A stretch of DNA of 64,000 nucleotides from Halomonas sp. M4R1S46 (GCF_025725685.1 NZ_CP107008.1:248001-312000); one strand, 5' to 3'; shown: positions 17,441-28,584, numbered from the stretch's first letter. Notes: generated by a model from the letters alone, not told the origin. Program-made: numbers and translations.

Positions 17441-17824
17441 ATGCGTCATCGTAAGAGTGGTCGTCACCTGAATCGTACCAGCTCGCACCGCCAGGCCATG
17501 TTCAAGAACATGAGCGTGTCGCTGGTCGAGCACGAAGTGATCAAGACAACCCTGCCCAAGGCCAAGGAGCTGCGTCGCGTCATCGAGCCGCTGATCACCC
17601 TGGCCAAGCAGGACAGCGTCGCCAACCGTCGTCTGGCCTTCAGCCGTACCCGTTCCAAGGAAGCGGTCGGCAAGCTCTTCAACGAGCTGGGTCCGCGTTA
17701 CGCCGAGCGTCCGGGCGGTTACGTCCGTATCCTCAAGTGCGGTTACCGCACCGGCGACAACGCCCCCATGGCCTACGTCGAACTGGTCGACCGTCCGGTC
17801 GTCGAGGAAGCCGCCGAGGAGTGA
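17441..17824 (+). CDS. rplQ: 50S ribosomal protein L17
   Basis: L17 is a 50S protein near the tunnel exit. The 127-residue product begins MRHRKSGRHLNRTSSHRQAM and contains GGYVRILKCGYRTGDNAPMA. It is the last gene of the alpha operon and is followed by a strong terminator 35 bp later. Confidence 0.97.
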   Translation: MRHRKSGRHLNRTSSHRQAMFKNMSVSLVEHEVIKTTLPKAKELRRVIEPLITLAKQDSVANRRLAFSRTRSKEAVGKLFNELGPRYAERPGGYVRILKCGYRTGDNAPMAYVELVDRPVVEEAAEE

Positions 17825-17858
17825 TCCTCGCCCGGTGACCGCCGAGGTCCGGCAGCGC

Positions 17859-17888
17859 AAACCGGCTCCCCAGGGAGCCGGTTTTTTT
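17859..17888 (+). terminator. Intrinsic terminator of the alpha operon
   Basis: AAACCGGCTCC pairs with GGAGCCGGTTT around a CCAG loop, and the transcript then runs into a T-tract (TTTTTTT to 17888). It closes the long ribosomal transcript directly before the repeat and IS region. Confidence 0.93.
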
Positions 17889-17897
17889 ATGTCAGGG

Positions 17898-17925
17898 GCG
17901 AGGGGTAAGGAGTGAGGGGTAAGGA
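17898..17925 (+). repeat. Degenerate heptamer array, left of IS66
   Basis: Four tandem 7-bp units read GCGAGGG, GTAAGGA, GTGAGGG, GTAAGGA. They end directly before the 8-bp IS66 target site. The same heptamer occurs in the opposite orientation at 21677-21739, beyond the insertion. Confidence 0.7.
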
Positions 17926-18018
17926 GGCGCGGTGTAACCGCCCGGTGAACACACCTTACGCGGAAGGCCATGGCCGGCGACATTAGGTGCCCATCTATTG
18001 TTACGTGGGTACCTATTC

Positions 18019-18384
18019 ATGACTACGCCAAGCACCGAGCGTGAGATCCGCCGCCGTCGTCGCTACGCCCCTTCATTCAAGGCCAAGATCGTCGCGGCCT
18101 GCCTGCAGGGCGATGCCTCGATTGCCCAAGTCGCCCTGCAGCACGGGCTCAACACCAACCTCGTCCAGACCTGGATCCGCAAGGCCAAGCGCCAGAGCCA
18201 GTTGCCGGCCGTGCCGGACTTCGTGCCACTCCCGGTGCCGCCAGCAGCGGGTGACCTGCCAGCGCCGACCACCATCGCCGGGGAGATCCGCATCGAGCTG
18301 CCCTCGGCGCGAGGCACGATCACCGTGCATTGGCCGATCACCGAGGCGGCCCAGTGCGTGCAGTGGTTGAAGGGACTGCTGTGA
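18019..18384 (+). CDS. tnpA: IS66-family accessory protein TnpA
   Basis: This 121-residue protein has an N-terminal helix-turn-helix of the Tnp_1/IS66 Orf1 type (YAPSFKAKIVAACLQGDASI, then LQHGLNTNLVQTWIRKAKRQ). It is followed by a proline-rich linker and the short C-terminal motif ending AAQCVQWLKGLL. It is needed for IS66 transposition in studied members, in a way not fully explained. I chose the ATG giving MTTPSTEREIRRRRRY. Its stop overlaps the tnpB start by one base, as is usual in this family. Confidence 0.9.
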   Translation: MTTPSTEREIRRRRRYAPSFKAKIVAACLQGDASIAQVALQHGLNTNLVQTWIRKAKRQSQLPAVPDFVPLPVPPAAGDLPAPTTIAGEIRIELPSARGTITVHWPITEAAQCVQWLKGLL

Positions 18385-18719
18385 TGATCCGCATCGACGA
18401 GATCTGGCTGGCCACCGAGCCGCTGGACATGCGCGCCGGCCCCGATACGGCGCTGGCCAGGGTGGTCAAGGTATTCGGTGCCGCCCGGCCTCACTGCGCC
18501 TATCTGTTCGCCAACCGGCGCGGCAACCGCATGAAGGTGCTGGTTCACGATGGCCTGGGGGTCTGGCTGTGCGCCCGGCGTCTGAACCAGGGCAAGTTCC
18601 ACTGGGCCGGAAACTGGCACGGCGATCGGGTCGAGTTCTCTGCCGAGCAGGTCAGCGCCCTGGTGCAGGGATTGCCCTGGCAACGCCTCGGCGCCGGCGG
18701 CGTGATCTCGGTCGTGTGA
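18384..18719 (+). CDS. tnpB: IS66-family accessory protein TnpB
   Basis: The 111-residue product begins MIRIDEIWLATEPLDMRAGP. It contains the family core HCAYLFANRRGNRMKVLVHD and GVWLCARRLNQGKFHW. This TnpB is the IS66 Orf2 protein and is unrelated to the RNA-guided TnpB nucleases of IS200/IS605. It is translationally coupled to tnpA and intact. Confidence 0.92.
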   Translation: MIRIDEIWLATEPLDMRAGPDTALARVVKVFGAARPHCAYLFANRRGNRMKVLVHDGLGVWLCARRLNQGKFHWAGNWHGDRVEFSAEQVSALVQGLPWQRLGAGGVISVV

Positions 18720-18951
18720 GGAGCGGCACAGACGCGATGGCCAGGCTATTCGCGGATGCGCTAATCCCGCTCCCGCCCGAGGGCTGGCATACTCAGCGGA
18801 TGAAGACGCCGCCCGATCTGTCCCAGCTCTCTCCCGATCAGCTCCGCCACTTGGCGGCAACGCTGATGACGCAGGTCGAGCAGCAAGATGAAGTGGTCCA
18901 ATTGGAGCGGACACCCCGATAAGCCTCATAATGGGGGCAATGGAGGTGTTC

Positions 18952-19245
18952 ATGACCAAGAAGACTCGACGTCGGTATTCCGATGAATTCAAGGCGGATG
19001 CGGTGAGCCTGGTGACCGAGCAGGGGTATTCCGTATCCGAGGCCGCCCGGCGCCTGGGGGTTGACCGTAGCCTGTTGGATCGTTGGTGCCGCAAGTACCG
19101 TCAACAGGCTTCAGACACCTCGAGCCGGCAAGCGGATGATCGCGACGCCGAGATCAAGAAGCTCCGCGAAGAAGTTCGTAAGCTTCAGATTGAAAAGGAT
19201 ATTTTAAAAAAGGCGGCGGCCTTCTTCGCCAAAGAGTCGAGCTGA
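18952..19245 (+). CDS. IS3-family transposase OrfA
   Basis: OrfA supplies DNA binding for the transposase. The 97-residue product has a helix-turn-helix (RRYSDEFKADAVSLVTEQGY, then SVSEAARRLGVDRSLLDRW). A leucine-rich coiled coil follows (EIKKLREEVRKLQIEKDILK). GGAGGTGTTC before the ATG at 18952 decides the start. Near its end, A-AAA-AAG at 19206-19212 is the canonical slippery heptamer; slipping back one base enters the orfB frame and would make the active OrfAB fusion. Confidence 0.93.
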   Translation: MTKKTRRRYSDEFKADAVSLVTEQGYSVSEAARRLGVDRSLLDRWCRKYRQQASDTSSRQADDRDAEIKKLREEVRKLQIEKDILKKAAAFFAKESS

Positions 19246-19283
19246 GATACCAGTTCATCGAGTCGGAGAAGGCCACCTATCCC

Positions 19284-20093
19284 GTGGCCGTGTTGTGTCG
19301 AGTCATGCGGGTCAGCCGGAGCGGTTTCTATGCCTGGCGACGGCGTGGCCCTGATGACCATCGCCAGGCCCGGCACCGCGAGGTCAGAGAGATCCATCGT
19401 CGTAAGCGCGGCAGCTACGGCAGCCGCCGCATGGCCAGAGAGCTGCGACGCCGTGGCTACCAGGTCGGTCGTTACCAGGCCCGCAGCCTGATGCGGGAAG
19501 CAGGCGTAGAGTCACGGCAGCGCCGCCGCTGGCGCCATACGACCGACAGTCAGCACACCCTGCCGGTGGCGCCTAACCTGCTGAACCGCCAGTTCACGGT
19601 GGCGGCACCGAACCGGGCCTGGGTGGCCGATATCACGGCGATCTGGACGCTGGAAGGATGGCTCTATCTGGCGGCGGTGCTCGACCTCCACGACCGGCAG
19701 CTGGTGGGCTGGGCAATGGCGGACCACATGCGCACGCAGTTGGTCCTGGACGCCTTGGAGATGGCCGTGGGTCGCCGGCAGCCCGAGAGCGGGTTGATCC
19801 ATCACAGCGACCGCGGCAGTCAGTACGCGTCACGTGATTACCGCGCCACGCTGGATCGGCACGAGTTCCAGGCCTCGATGAGCCGCAAGGGGAACTGCTG
19901 GGACAATGCCGTCATGGAGCGCTTCTTCGGCTCACTGAAGAGCGAGTGGCTGGCTGACCAGCGCTACGGGAGCCGCCAGGCAGCACGGCGTGACGTCGTC
20001 GAATATATCGAGATGGAGTACAACAGTTGCCGGCTCCACTCGACTCTCGGCTACCAGTCGCCGAGGGAGATCGAACTGGCAGCGGCAGCTTGA
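19284..20093 (+). CDS. IS3-family transposase OrfB (catalytic, expressed by -1 frameshift)
   Basis: This is the integrase-like catalytic half. From the frameshift site the -1 frame reads GGLLRQRVELRYQFIESEKA into the open frame without a stop. The N-terminal HTH_21 segment (RREVHRRKRGSYGSRR-type) is followed by the rve core. The three acidic catalytic residues are the Asp in WVADITAIW, the Asp in HHSDRGSQYAS, and the Glu in NCWDNAVMERFFGSLK. The frame is intact to the right inverted repeat, so the element may be active. Confidence 0.93.
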   Translation: MAVLCRVMRVSRSGFYAWRRRGPDDHRQARHREVREIHRRKRGSYGSRRMARELRRRGYQVGRYQARSLMREAGVESRQRRRWRHTTDSQHTLPVAPNLLNRQFTVAAPNRAWVADITAIWTLEGWLYLAAVLDLHDRQLVGWAMADHMRTQLVLDALEMAVGRRQPESGLIHHSDRGSQYASRDYRATLDRHEFQASMSRKGNCWDNAVMERFFGSLKSEWLADQRYGSRQAARRDVVEYIEMEYNSCRLHSTLGYQSPREIELAAAA

Positions 20094-21676
20094 AAATGTG
20101 TCCGCTCTGACTTGACCAGAACAAGAGCAGGTTCTGGCGCAGAGTCAGAAAACGCTGCGACACACCGAGCAGGTCAACCAGAAGCTGACCTATGAACTGG
20201 CGTTGCTCAAGCGTCACGCCTTCGGCAAGCGCAGCGAACAGCTCAACGTCCTGCAGATCAGCCTGCTGGACGAGGTGGTGGATGCCGACATCGCCGCCAT
20301 CGAGGCCGAGCTGGAGGCGCTGAACCTCACCCCCGCCGCGCCGGCGGTGAAGAAGACCCCCAAGCGCGCCCCGCTACCCAAGGATCTGCTGCGCATCGAG
20401 ATCCGCCACGACCTGGAGAGCGAGCACTGCCCGTGCGGCTGCCAGCTGCGACGGATCGGCGAGGAGATCAGCGAGAAGCTCGACTACACGCCGGGCGTGT
20501 TCCACGTCGAGCGCCATATCCGCGGCAAGTGGGTCTGCGATCAGTGCGAGACGCTGACCCAGGCGCCGATGCCGGCGCAGATCATCGACAAGGGCATCCC
20601 CACCGCCGGCCTGCTGGCCCAGGTGCTGATCGCCAAATACGCCGATCATCTGCCGCTCTATCGCCAGGAGCAGATCTTTGCGCGAGCCGGCGTACCGATT
20701 CCGCGCTCGACCCTGGCCGAGTGGGTCGGCATCTGTGGCGTGCGGCTTCAGCCGCTGATCGATGCCTTACGTGACCTGCTGCTCAGTGAGCCGGTACTGC
20801 ATGCCGACGAGACGCCGGTGCCAATGCTGGCCCCGGGCAAGAAGAAGACCCACAGGGCCTACCTCTGGGCCTACGCCACCACGCCTTACGCCGGGCTGAA
20901 GGCGGTCATCTACGACTTCGCCGCCGGTCGCGGCGGCCAGCATGCCCGCGACTTCCTCGGCGAGTGGCGGGGCAAGCTGATCTGCGACGACTACAGCGGC
21001 TACAAGCAGAGCTTCGCCAACGGCGTCACCGAGATCGGCTGCATGGCACATGCAAGACGCAAGTTCATCGACCTGCACGTGGCCGGCAAGAGCCAGATCG
21101 CCGAACAGGCCATCGAACTCATCGGCCAGCTCTACCAGGTGGAGCGCGAGGCCCAGTCACTGACCACGGAAGAACGCCAGCAGTTACGCGATACAGGGGC
21201 GAGACCGATTGCCGACGCGCTACACCGCTGGATGCTGGCTCACCGGGAGAAAGTGCCGAACGGCTCGGCGACGGCCAAAGCGCTGGACTACAGCCTGAAA
21301 CGCTGGGCGGCGCTGACACGCTACCTGGATGACGGCGGGCTGCCGATCGACAACAACCGGGTCGAGAACCTGATTCGCCCCTGGGCATTGGGACGCAGCA
21401 ACTGGCTATTCGCCGGATCACTGCGCAGCGGCCAGCGTGCCGCCAACATCATGAGCCTGATTCAGTGCGCCAAGCTGAACGGCCACGAACCCTACGCCTA
21501 CCTGAAGGACGTGCTGGAACGGCTGCCGACGCAAAAGGCCAGCCAGGTCCACGAACTCCTGCCGCAGAACTGGCAAAAAACCGCCTGATCATGTGCCGGC
21601 GGTGATGCCCGAACGCTTACGGCGCGGTGCCGATCACGCGGGTTGTGAGCACAGCCGGCAGGGGCGATGGTGATGG

Positions 21677-21734
21677 CCTCACGCCTCACGCCTCACGCCT
21701 CACGCCTCACGCCTCACGCCTCACGCCTCACGCC

Positions 21735-21739
<5 letters not shown>
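21677..21739 (-). repeat. Tandem heptamer array next to the uvrA stop
   Basis: CCTCACG is repeated eight times perfectly (21677-21732), then once with one change (CCTCAAG, 21733-21739). The last copy overlaps the uvrA stop codon. Read on the minus strand the unit is GTGAGGC, the same heptamer family as the array left of IS66 but inverted. The exact tandem structure suggests copy number varies between strains. Confidence 0.88.
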
Positions 21740-24596
<2,857 letters not shown>

Positions 24597-24626
24597 TCCC
24601 ACCTCGCGAGACACGGCAAAAGGTCG

Positions 24627-24656
24627 ATTATACGTGGCCCCGCGCGGCCCCGGCAA
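24627..24656 (-). promoter_or_regulatory. Candidate sigma-70 promoter of uvrA
   Basis: On the minus strand TTGCCG (24656-24651) and a perfect TATAAT (24632-24627) are 18 bp apart, about 30 bp upstream of the uvrA start. No CTGT-N8-ACAG LexA box is seen in the whole divergent spacer. Confidence 0.65.
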
Positions 24657-24755
24657 AGCCCTGCCCGGTGCCGGCTTTCCCTGGGGGGTGGCGAGCCGCT
24701 AGAATATGCGGTCCATTCCGGTTCGCCAGCCTTTACCCACGGAACGTCATCCCCT

Positions 24756-26150
24756 ATGCGAAAGGTCTCAGGACTGCTGTTAGCCTCGGAGCGCCGCGCC
24801 ATCACCGGCCTGGCCGGGCTCTATGCCTCGCGCATGCTGGGGCTGTTCATGGTGCTGCCGGTGCTGGCCCTGCATGCCGACGACCTGGCCGGCGCCACCC
24901 CACTGCTGCTGGGTCTGGCCCTGGGCGTCTACGGCTTGACCCAGGCGGTGCTGCAGATTCCCTTCGGCCTGCTCTCCGATCGCATCGGCCGCAAGCCGGT
25001 GATCGCCGGCGGCCTGGCGCTGTTCCTGCTCGGCAGCGTGGTGGCGGCGCTGGCCGACAGCATCGGCGGGGTGATCCTGGGGCGCTGCCTGCAGGGCAGC
25101 GGCGCCGTGGCGGCGGCGATCATGGCCCTGCTGGCCGACCAGACCCGTGAGCAGGTACGCACCGCCGCCATGGCCACCATCGGCCTGTCCATCGGCGTGG
25201 CCTTCGCCGTGGCCATGGTGCTGGGACCGCTGGTCTCGGCGCGCTACGGGCTGGCGGGCATCTTCTGGTTCACCGCCGGCCTGTCCCTGGTGGGCCTCGC
25301 CGTGCTGTGGCGGCTGGTGCCGCCGGCGCCGCGCCGCGCCCGGCACCGCGACGTGGGGCTCGACCGTGGCCAGCTGGGGGCGATCCTGGGGCGCCTCGAC
25401 CTGTGGCGCATGGATGCCTCGATCTTCGCCCTGCACCTGATCCTGATGGCGATCTTCGTTGCCGTGCCCTTCCGGCTGGTCGAGGCGGGCATCGACATCG
25501 AGCAGCATGGCTGGGTCTACCTGGGCATCATGGCCCTGGCCTTCGTGGCGATGGTGCCGCTGGTGATCGTTGCCGAGACGCGCCGCCGCATGAAGGTCAT
25601 GTGCCTGGGGGCGATCGGGGCCATCACCCTGAGCCTCGCCGGGCTGGCGGAGCTCGCCGCTGGCTTCTGGGCGCTGATGGGCTGGCTGCTGGTATTCTTC
25701 ACCGCCTTCAACCTGCTGGAGGCGACCCTGCCCTCCATGCTCAGCAAGCTCGCCCCGGCCGGGGCCAAGGGCACGGCCATGGGCCTCTACTCCACCAGCC
25801 AGTTCCTGGGGGCCTTCCTGGGCGGCCTGCTGGGCGGGGCCCTGTCCCAGCTGTGGGGGCTCTCGGCGGTGTTCATCGGCTGTGCCATGCTGGGGGTGGC
25901 CTGGCTGGGGCTGATGGTCGGCATGACACCACCGCGGCATCTGTCCAGCGAGGTGGTCGCGCTGGACGAAAGCCATCATGATGATGCCCTGGACACCCTG
26001 ATGGCGCGCTTCGCCGACGTGGCCGGCGTCGAGGACGTGATGGTGGTGCCCGAGGAGCGGCTGGCCTACCTCAAGGTCGATCGCCAGCGCCTCGACGAGC
26101 GGGCCCTGGCGGAGCTGGTGGCCCCGGGCAAGGAGCGGGACGGTCCCTGA
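24756..26150 (+). CDS. yajR: YajR-type MFS transporter with C-terminal YAM domain
   Basis: This 464-residue inner-membrane protein has about twelve transmembrane helices. It carries the MFS loop motif GLLSDRIGRKPVI between helices 2 and 3. The last 65 residues (DALDTLMARFADVAGVEDVM onward) form a soluble ferredoxin-like YAM domain, the mark of the YajR family. The substrate is unknown; a drug- or solute-proton antiporter is the usual guess. The ATG is 160 bp from the divergent uvrA start. TAGAAT at 24700-24705 may be its -10 element. The YAM domain distinguishes it from ordinary Bcr/EmrB proteins. Confidence 0.85.
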   Translation: MRKVSGLLLASERRAITGLAGLYASRMLGLFMVLPVLALHADDLAGATPLLLGLALGVYGLTQAVLQIPFGLLSDRIGRKPVIAGGLALFLLGSVVAALADSIGGVILGRCLQGSGAVAAAIMALLADQTREQVRTAAMATIGLSIGVAFAVAMVLGPLVSARYGLAGIFWFTAGLSLVGLAVLWRLVPPAPRRARHRDVGLDRGQLGAILGRLDLWRMDASIFALHLILMAIFVAVPFRLVEAGIDIEQHGWVYLGIMALAFVAMVPLVIVAETRRRMKVMCLGAIGAITLSLAGLAELAAGFWALMGWLLVFFTAFNLLEATLPSMLSKLAPAGAKGTAMGLYSTSQFLGAFLGGLLGGALSQLWGLSAVFIGCAMLGVAWLGLMVGMTPPRHLSSEVVALDESHHDDALDTLMARFADVAGVEDVMVVPEERLAYLKVDRQRLDERALAELVAPGKERDGP

Positions 26151-26180
26151 TCCCGCCGGGTCGCGAGACCCTGACACGAT

Positions 26181-26206
26181 GGCGAGGGCGGCCTGCCGGC
26201 CTCGCC
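26181..26206 (+). terminator. Hairpin between yajR and ssb
   Basis: GGCGAGG pairs with CCTCGCC and an inner CGG/CCG stem closes a CCTG loop. The T-tract is absent, so termination strength is uncertain. Confidence 0.5.
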
Positions 26207-26243
26207 GATTCAGCAGCTTCATGCATTCGAGAAGGAGTCAACC

Positions 26244-26843
26244 ATGGCCCGTGGCGTCAACAAGGTCATTCTCATCGGCAACCTCGGCCAGGACCCGGAA
26301 GTGCGCTTCACGCCGTCCGGCACCGCGGTGGCCAACCTCAACCTCGCGACCACCGACACCTGGACCGATCGCCAGAGCGGCCAGCGCCAGGAGCGCACCG
26401 AGTGGCACCGGGTGGTGATGTTCAACAAGCTCGCCGAGATCTCCCAGCAGTACCTGCGCAAGGGCTCGCGGGTCTACGTCGAGGGTCGCCTGCAGACCCG
26501 CAAGTGGCAGGACCAGAACGGCCAGGACAAGTACAGCACCGAGATCGTCGCCAACGACATGCAGATGCTCGACTCCCGCAGCGGCGGCGAGATGGGCGGC
26601 GGCATGCCCCAGCAGGGCGGCAACTTCGCTGGCCAGCCCCCGCAGGGTGGCGGCTTCGGCGGCCAGCAACAGGCTGGCGGTTTCGGTGGCCAGCAGCAGG
26701 GCGGCAACTACGGCGGCGGCCAGCCCCAGCGCCCGGCTCCCCAGCCGGCGCCCAACCAGGGCGGTGGCCAGCAGCAGGGGGGCAACTATGGGGCGCCGGA
26801 CCCGGGCAGCTTCGACGACTTCGACGACGAGATCCCGTTCTGA
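26244..26843 (+). CDS. ssb: Single-stranded DNA-binding protein
   Basis: SSB coats single-stranded DNA in replication, repair and recombination and recruits partners through its acidic tip. The 199-residue protein has the OB-fold in residues 1-110, beginning MARGVNKVILIGNLGQDPEV. A glycine/glutamine-rich linker with repeated GGFGGQQ and GGNYG motifs follows. The conserved C-terminal tip is FDDFDDEIPF. GAGAAGGAGTC precedes the start. The linker is long but within the range for gammaproteobacteria. Confidence 0.97.
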   Translation: MARGVNKVILIGNLGQDPEVRFTPSGTAVANLNLATTDTWTDRQSGQRQERTEWHRVVMFNKLAEISQQYLRKGSRVYVEGRLQTRKWQDQNGQDKYSTEIVANDMQMLDSRSGGEMGGGMPQQGGNFAGQPPQGGGFGGQQQAGGFGGQQQGGNYGGGQPQRPAPQPAPNQGGGQQQGGNYGAPDPGSFDDFDDEIPF

Positions 26844-26878
26844 TCGAGCCTGTCCTCGGCTAGCCGTTAGGAGTCGCC

Positions 26879-27772
26879 GTGAAGCTGTTGATCCTGGATG
26901 CCGGGCATTGCCTGAGCCTGGCGCTGGCCCGAGAGGCCAATCGCCGCAGCGATGTCGAGTTGTTGATCGAGCCGGGGCTGGCGCTGACCTCGGAACGCCT
27001 CGACGAGGTGCGTCCGGATGCGCTGGTGATCCCGCCGCTGTCGCGCCCGCTGACCGCCGACCCGGCGTCCGTGACGGCCCATGCCGAGGCCGTCATGGCC
27101 TGCATGGCGGCCTGCCGGTCGCGGGATGTCCCGCTGACCTGGTGCGTGTCGGACCAGCTCTACGAGGATGGCTTCGACAGCCCCATCGACGAGCACGTGA
27201 TTCCCGAGCCGCGGGACGAGGGCCTGCGGCGGCTGGTGGCGGCCGGCGACCGGATCCGGGCCGAGCTGCCTCGCCATCTCATCGTGCGCCTGGGGCCGCT
27301 GTTCGCCCTGGAGGGCGGCCATGCCTGGCTGGGCGAGCTGCTCGACACCCTGGTGGCGGGCGACGACCTGCGGGCGGAATCCGACGTGATCTTCTGCCCG
27401 ACCTCCGCCGATGCGGTGGCCATGGCGCTGATCGGCATGCTGCAGCAGCAGCACTGCGGTGCCGAGGCGTGGGGCAGCTATCACCTGGCCGGCACCGAGC
27501 CGGTCAGCGCCTATACCTTCGTGTCCATGGTGCGCACCCAACTGGCCACGCGGCTCGAGGGCCGCGGCGAGACGGTCGCCCTGGGCGGGGTCAAGGCGCT
27601 CAGCCACCACCATGACCAGCCGTTGCGCCGGGTGCTCAACTGCCGGCGGGTGTTGAACGTCTTCGGGGTGCACCAGAAGCCCTGGCGGCTCGAGGTCGGC
27701 CGCATGCTGGATGCCTGGTGCCTGGCCCGCGACGGCGACCCCGCGGCGAGCAAGGAGGCCGACCAGGCATGA
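26879..27772 (+). CDS. RmlD-like sugar-nucleotide-binding-fold protein
   Basis: The 297-residue product starts at GTG with TTAGGAGTCGCC upstream. It resembles the short-chain dehydrogenase fold of dTDP-4-dehydrorhamnose reductase (RmlD substrate-binding family). Examples are LLILDAGHCLSLALAREANR in place of the nucleotide-binding GxxGxxG loop, and later GSYHLAGTEPVSAYTFVSMV. The glycine loop is degenerate and no YxxxK pair is obvious, so catalytic activity is doubtful. It overlaps plsC by 4 bp, so the two are co-translated. Its role is unknown; a link to envelope lipid or polysaccharide synthesis is only an inference from this coupling. Confidence 0.65.
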   Translation: MKLLILDAGHCLSLALAREANRRSDVELLIEPGLALTSERLDEVRPDALVIPPLSRPLTADPASVTAHAEAVMACMAACRSRDVPLTWCVSDQLYEDGFDSPIDEHVIPEPRDEGLRRLVAAGDRIRAELPRHLIVRLGPLFALEGGHAWLGELLDTLVAGDDLRAESDVIFCPTSADAVAMALIGMLQQQHCGAEAWGSYHLAGTEPVSAYTFVSMVRTQLATRLEGRGETVALGGVKALSHHHDQPLRRVLNCRRVLNVFGVHQKPWRLEVGRMLDAWCLARDGDPAASKEADQA

Positions 27773-28527
27773 ACCCGATCCGCAGCGTCATCTTCTATCT
27801 CGGCTACGTCCTGGCCATGCTGGTGTGCGGCCTGCTGTTCCTGCCGCCGTCGCCCTTCCTGCCGCTGAAGTCCCGCTATCGGCTGCTCAACCTCTACAAC
27901 CACTTCATCATCGCCTGGTTCGGCCTGGTGTGTGGCGTGCGCTACGACATCCGCGGTCGCGAGCGGCTCCCCGAGGGGCCCTGCGTGATCCTGTCGAACC
28001 ACCAGTGCGAGTGGGAGACCGTCTACCTGCAGCTGCTCAAGCCGCCGGTGTGCACGGTGCTCAAGAAGGAGCTGCTCAACATTCCGATCTTCGGCTGGGG
28101 ACTGCGACTGCTGCATCCCATCGCCCTCGACCGCTCCCGGCCGGCCCGGGCGATGAAGCAGGTGCTGACCCAGGGCAAGCGCCGGCTGGAGGAAGGCCTC
28201 TCGGTGCTGATCTTCCCCGAGGGCACGCGCGTGGCGCCGGGCGAGCGGCGTCGCTACAACAAGAGCGGCGCGGTGATCGCCTGCCGGGCCGGCATGCCGG
28301 TGGTGCCGGTGGCCCACAACGCCGGTGAGCGCTGGCCCGGACGCCATTGGGTCAAGCGGCCGGGCCGGCTGTCCCTGGTGGTCGGCGAGCCCATCGAGAC
28401 GGTCGGCCGCAGTGCCGAGGAGGTGCTGGCCGAGACCGAGGCCTGGATCGAGGCCCGGCTCGACGAGATCTCCGAGGTGCCGCGTCCCCGCCAGGCGCCC
28501 GTCGGCCGCGAGACCGTCAGCGGCTGA
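27769..28527 (+). CDS. plsC: 1-acyl-sn-glycerol-3-phosphate acyltransferase (PlsC family)
   Basis: PlsC enzymes acylate lysophosphatidic acid to phosphatidic acid at the inner membrane. The start MNPIRSVIFYLGYVLAMLVC (252 residues) overlaps the upstream stop and begins with a membrane helix. The catalytic block reads SNHQCEWET, an HX4E form in place of the usual HX4D, a variant I recall from some proteobacterial homologues. The glycerophosphate-binding block FPEGTRVAPGERRRY is intact. GMPVVPVAHNAGERWPG matches the later conserved block. Distinct paralogues exist in many genomes, so this may not be the only PlsC. Confidence 0.88.
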   Translation: MNPIRSVIFYLGYVLAMLVCGLLFLPPSPFLPLKSRYRLLNLYNHFIIAWFGLVCGVRYDIRGRERLPEGPCVILSNHQCEWETVYLQLLKPPVCTVLKKELLNIPIFGWGLRLLHPIALDRSRPARAMKQVLTQGKRRLEEGLSVLIFPEGTRVAPGERRRYNKSGAVIACRAGMPVVPVAHNAGERWPGRHWVKRPGRLSLVVGEPIETVGRSAEEVLAETEAWIEARLDEISEVPRPRQAPVGRETVSG

Positions 28528-28550
28528 GTCCGGAACTGACAGGCCCGAAA

Positions 28551-28584
28551 CGCGAGGAGGCGCCCCCGGGGGCGCCTCCTCGCG
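28551..28584 (+). terminator. Perfect 34-bp palindrome between convergent plsC and fabB
   Basis: CGCGAGGAGGCGCCCCC is followed at once by its exact reverse complement with no spacer. It lies 23 bp after plsC and 21 bp before the fabB stop, so it can act on both transcripts. T-tracts are minimal (three T on the minus strand), and the effect may depend on the very stable hairpin. Confidence 0.7.

Larger units (their letters stand above)
18893..20118 (+). mobile_element. IS3-family insertion sequence nested in IS66 tnpC
   Basis: The terminal inverted repeats are 18894-18914 and 20098-20118. Both begin TGGTC when read inward and end in AGCGGACAC, with 17 of 21 positions matching. GAA is found at 18890-18892 and 20119-20121. 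This is a 3-bp target duplication if the left end carries one extra G at 18893. The element is about 1.2 kb and carries overlapping orfA and orfB joined by a -1 frameshift signal. Confidence 0.92.
18800..21588 (+). pseudogene. tnpC: IS66-family transposase TnpC, disrupted by an IS3-family insertion
   Basis: The DDE transposase is split in two. Residues 1-31 (MKTPPDLSQLSPDQL to QQDE) lie at 18800-18892 and the remaining 488 residues at 20122-21588. Joining position 18892 directly to 20122 restores one frame through QQDE-QEQVLAQ and a 519-residue product, the expected size. The downstream part has a zinc-binding segment (CPCGCQL and CDQCETL). It also has the IS66 catalytic region with HADETPVPML and CDDYSGYK, and NRVENLIRPWALGRSNWLF near the end. 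It was intact before the second insertion and shows no other damage, so the IS3 event looks recent. Confidence 0.93.
17934..21620 (+). mobile_element. IS66-family insertion sequence, interrupted by an IS3-family element
   Basis: The element carries the three-gene IS66 set (tnpA, tnpB, tnpC). Its ends read GTAACCGCCCGG on the left and, in reverse complement, GTAAGCGTTCGG on the right, matching at 9 of 12 positions. GGCGCGGT occurs directly outside both ends (17926-17933 and 21621-21628), the 8-bp duplication typical of IS66. It landed in the rplQ-uvrA spacer. Removing the nested element leaves about 2.46 kb, normal for the family. With tnpC broken, autonomous transposition is unlikely. Confidence 0.95.

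Noticed and set aside
18384..18719. TnpB taken as an RNA-guided nuclease
   Set aside because: The name is shared only; this is the short IS66 accessory protein without RuvC motifs, and no omega-RNA is expected.
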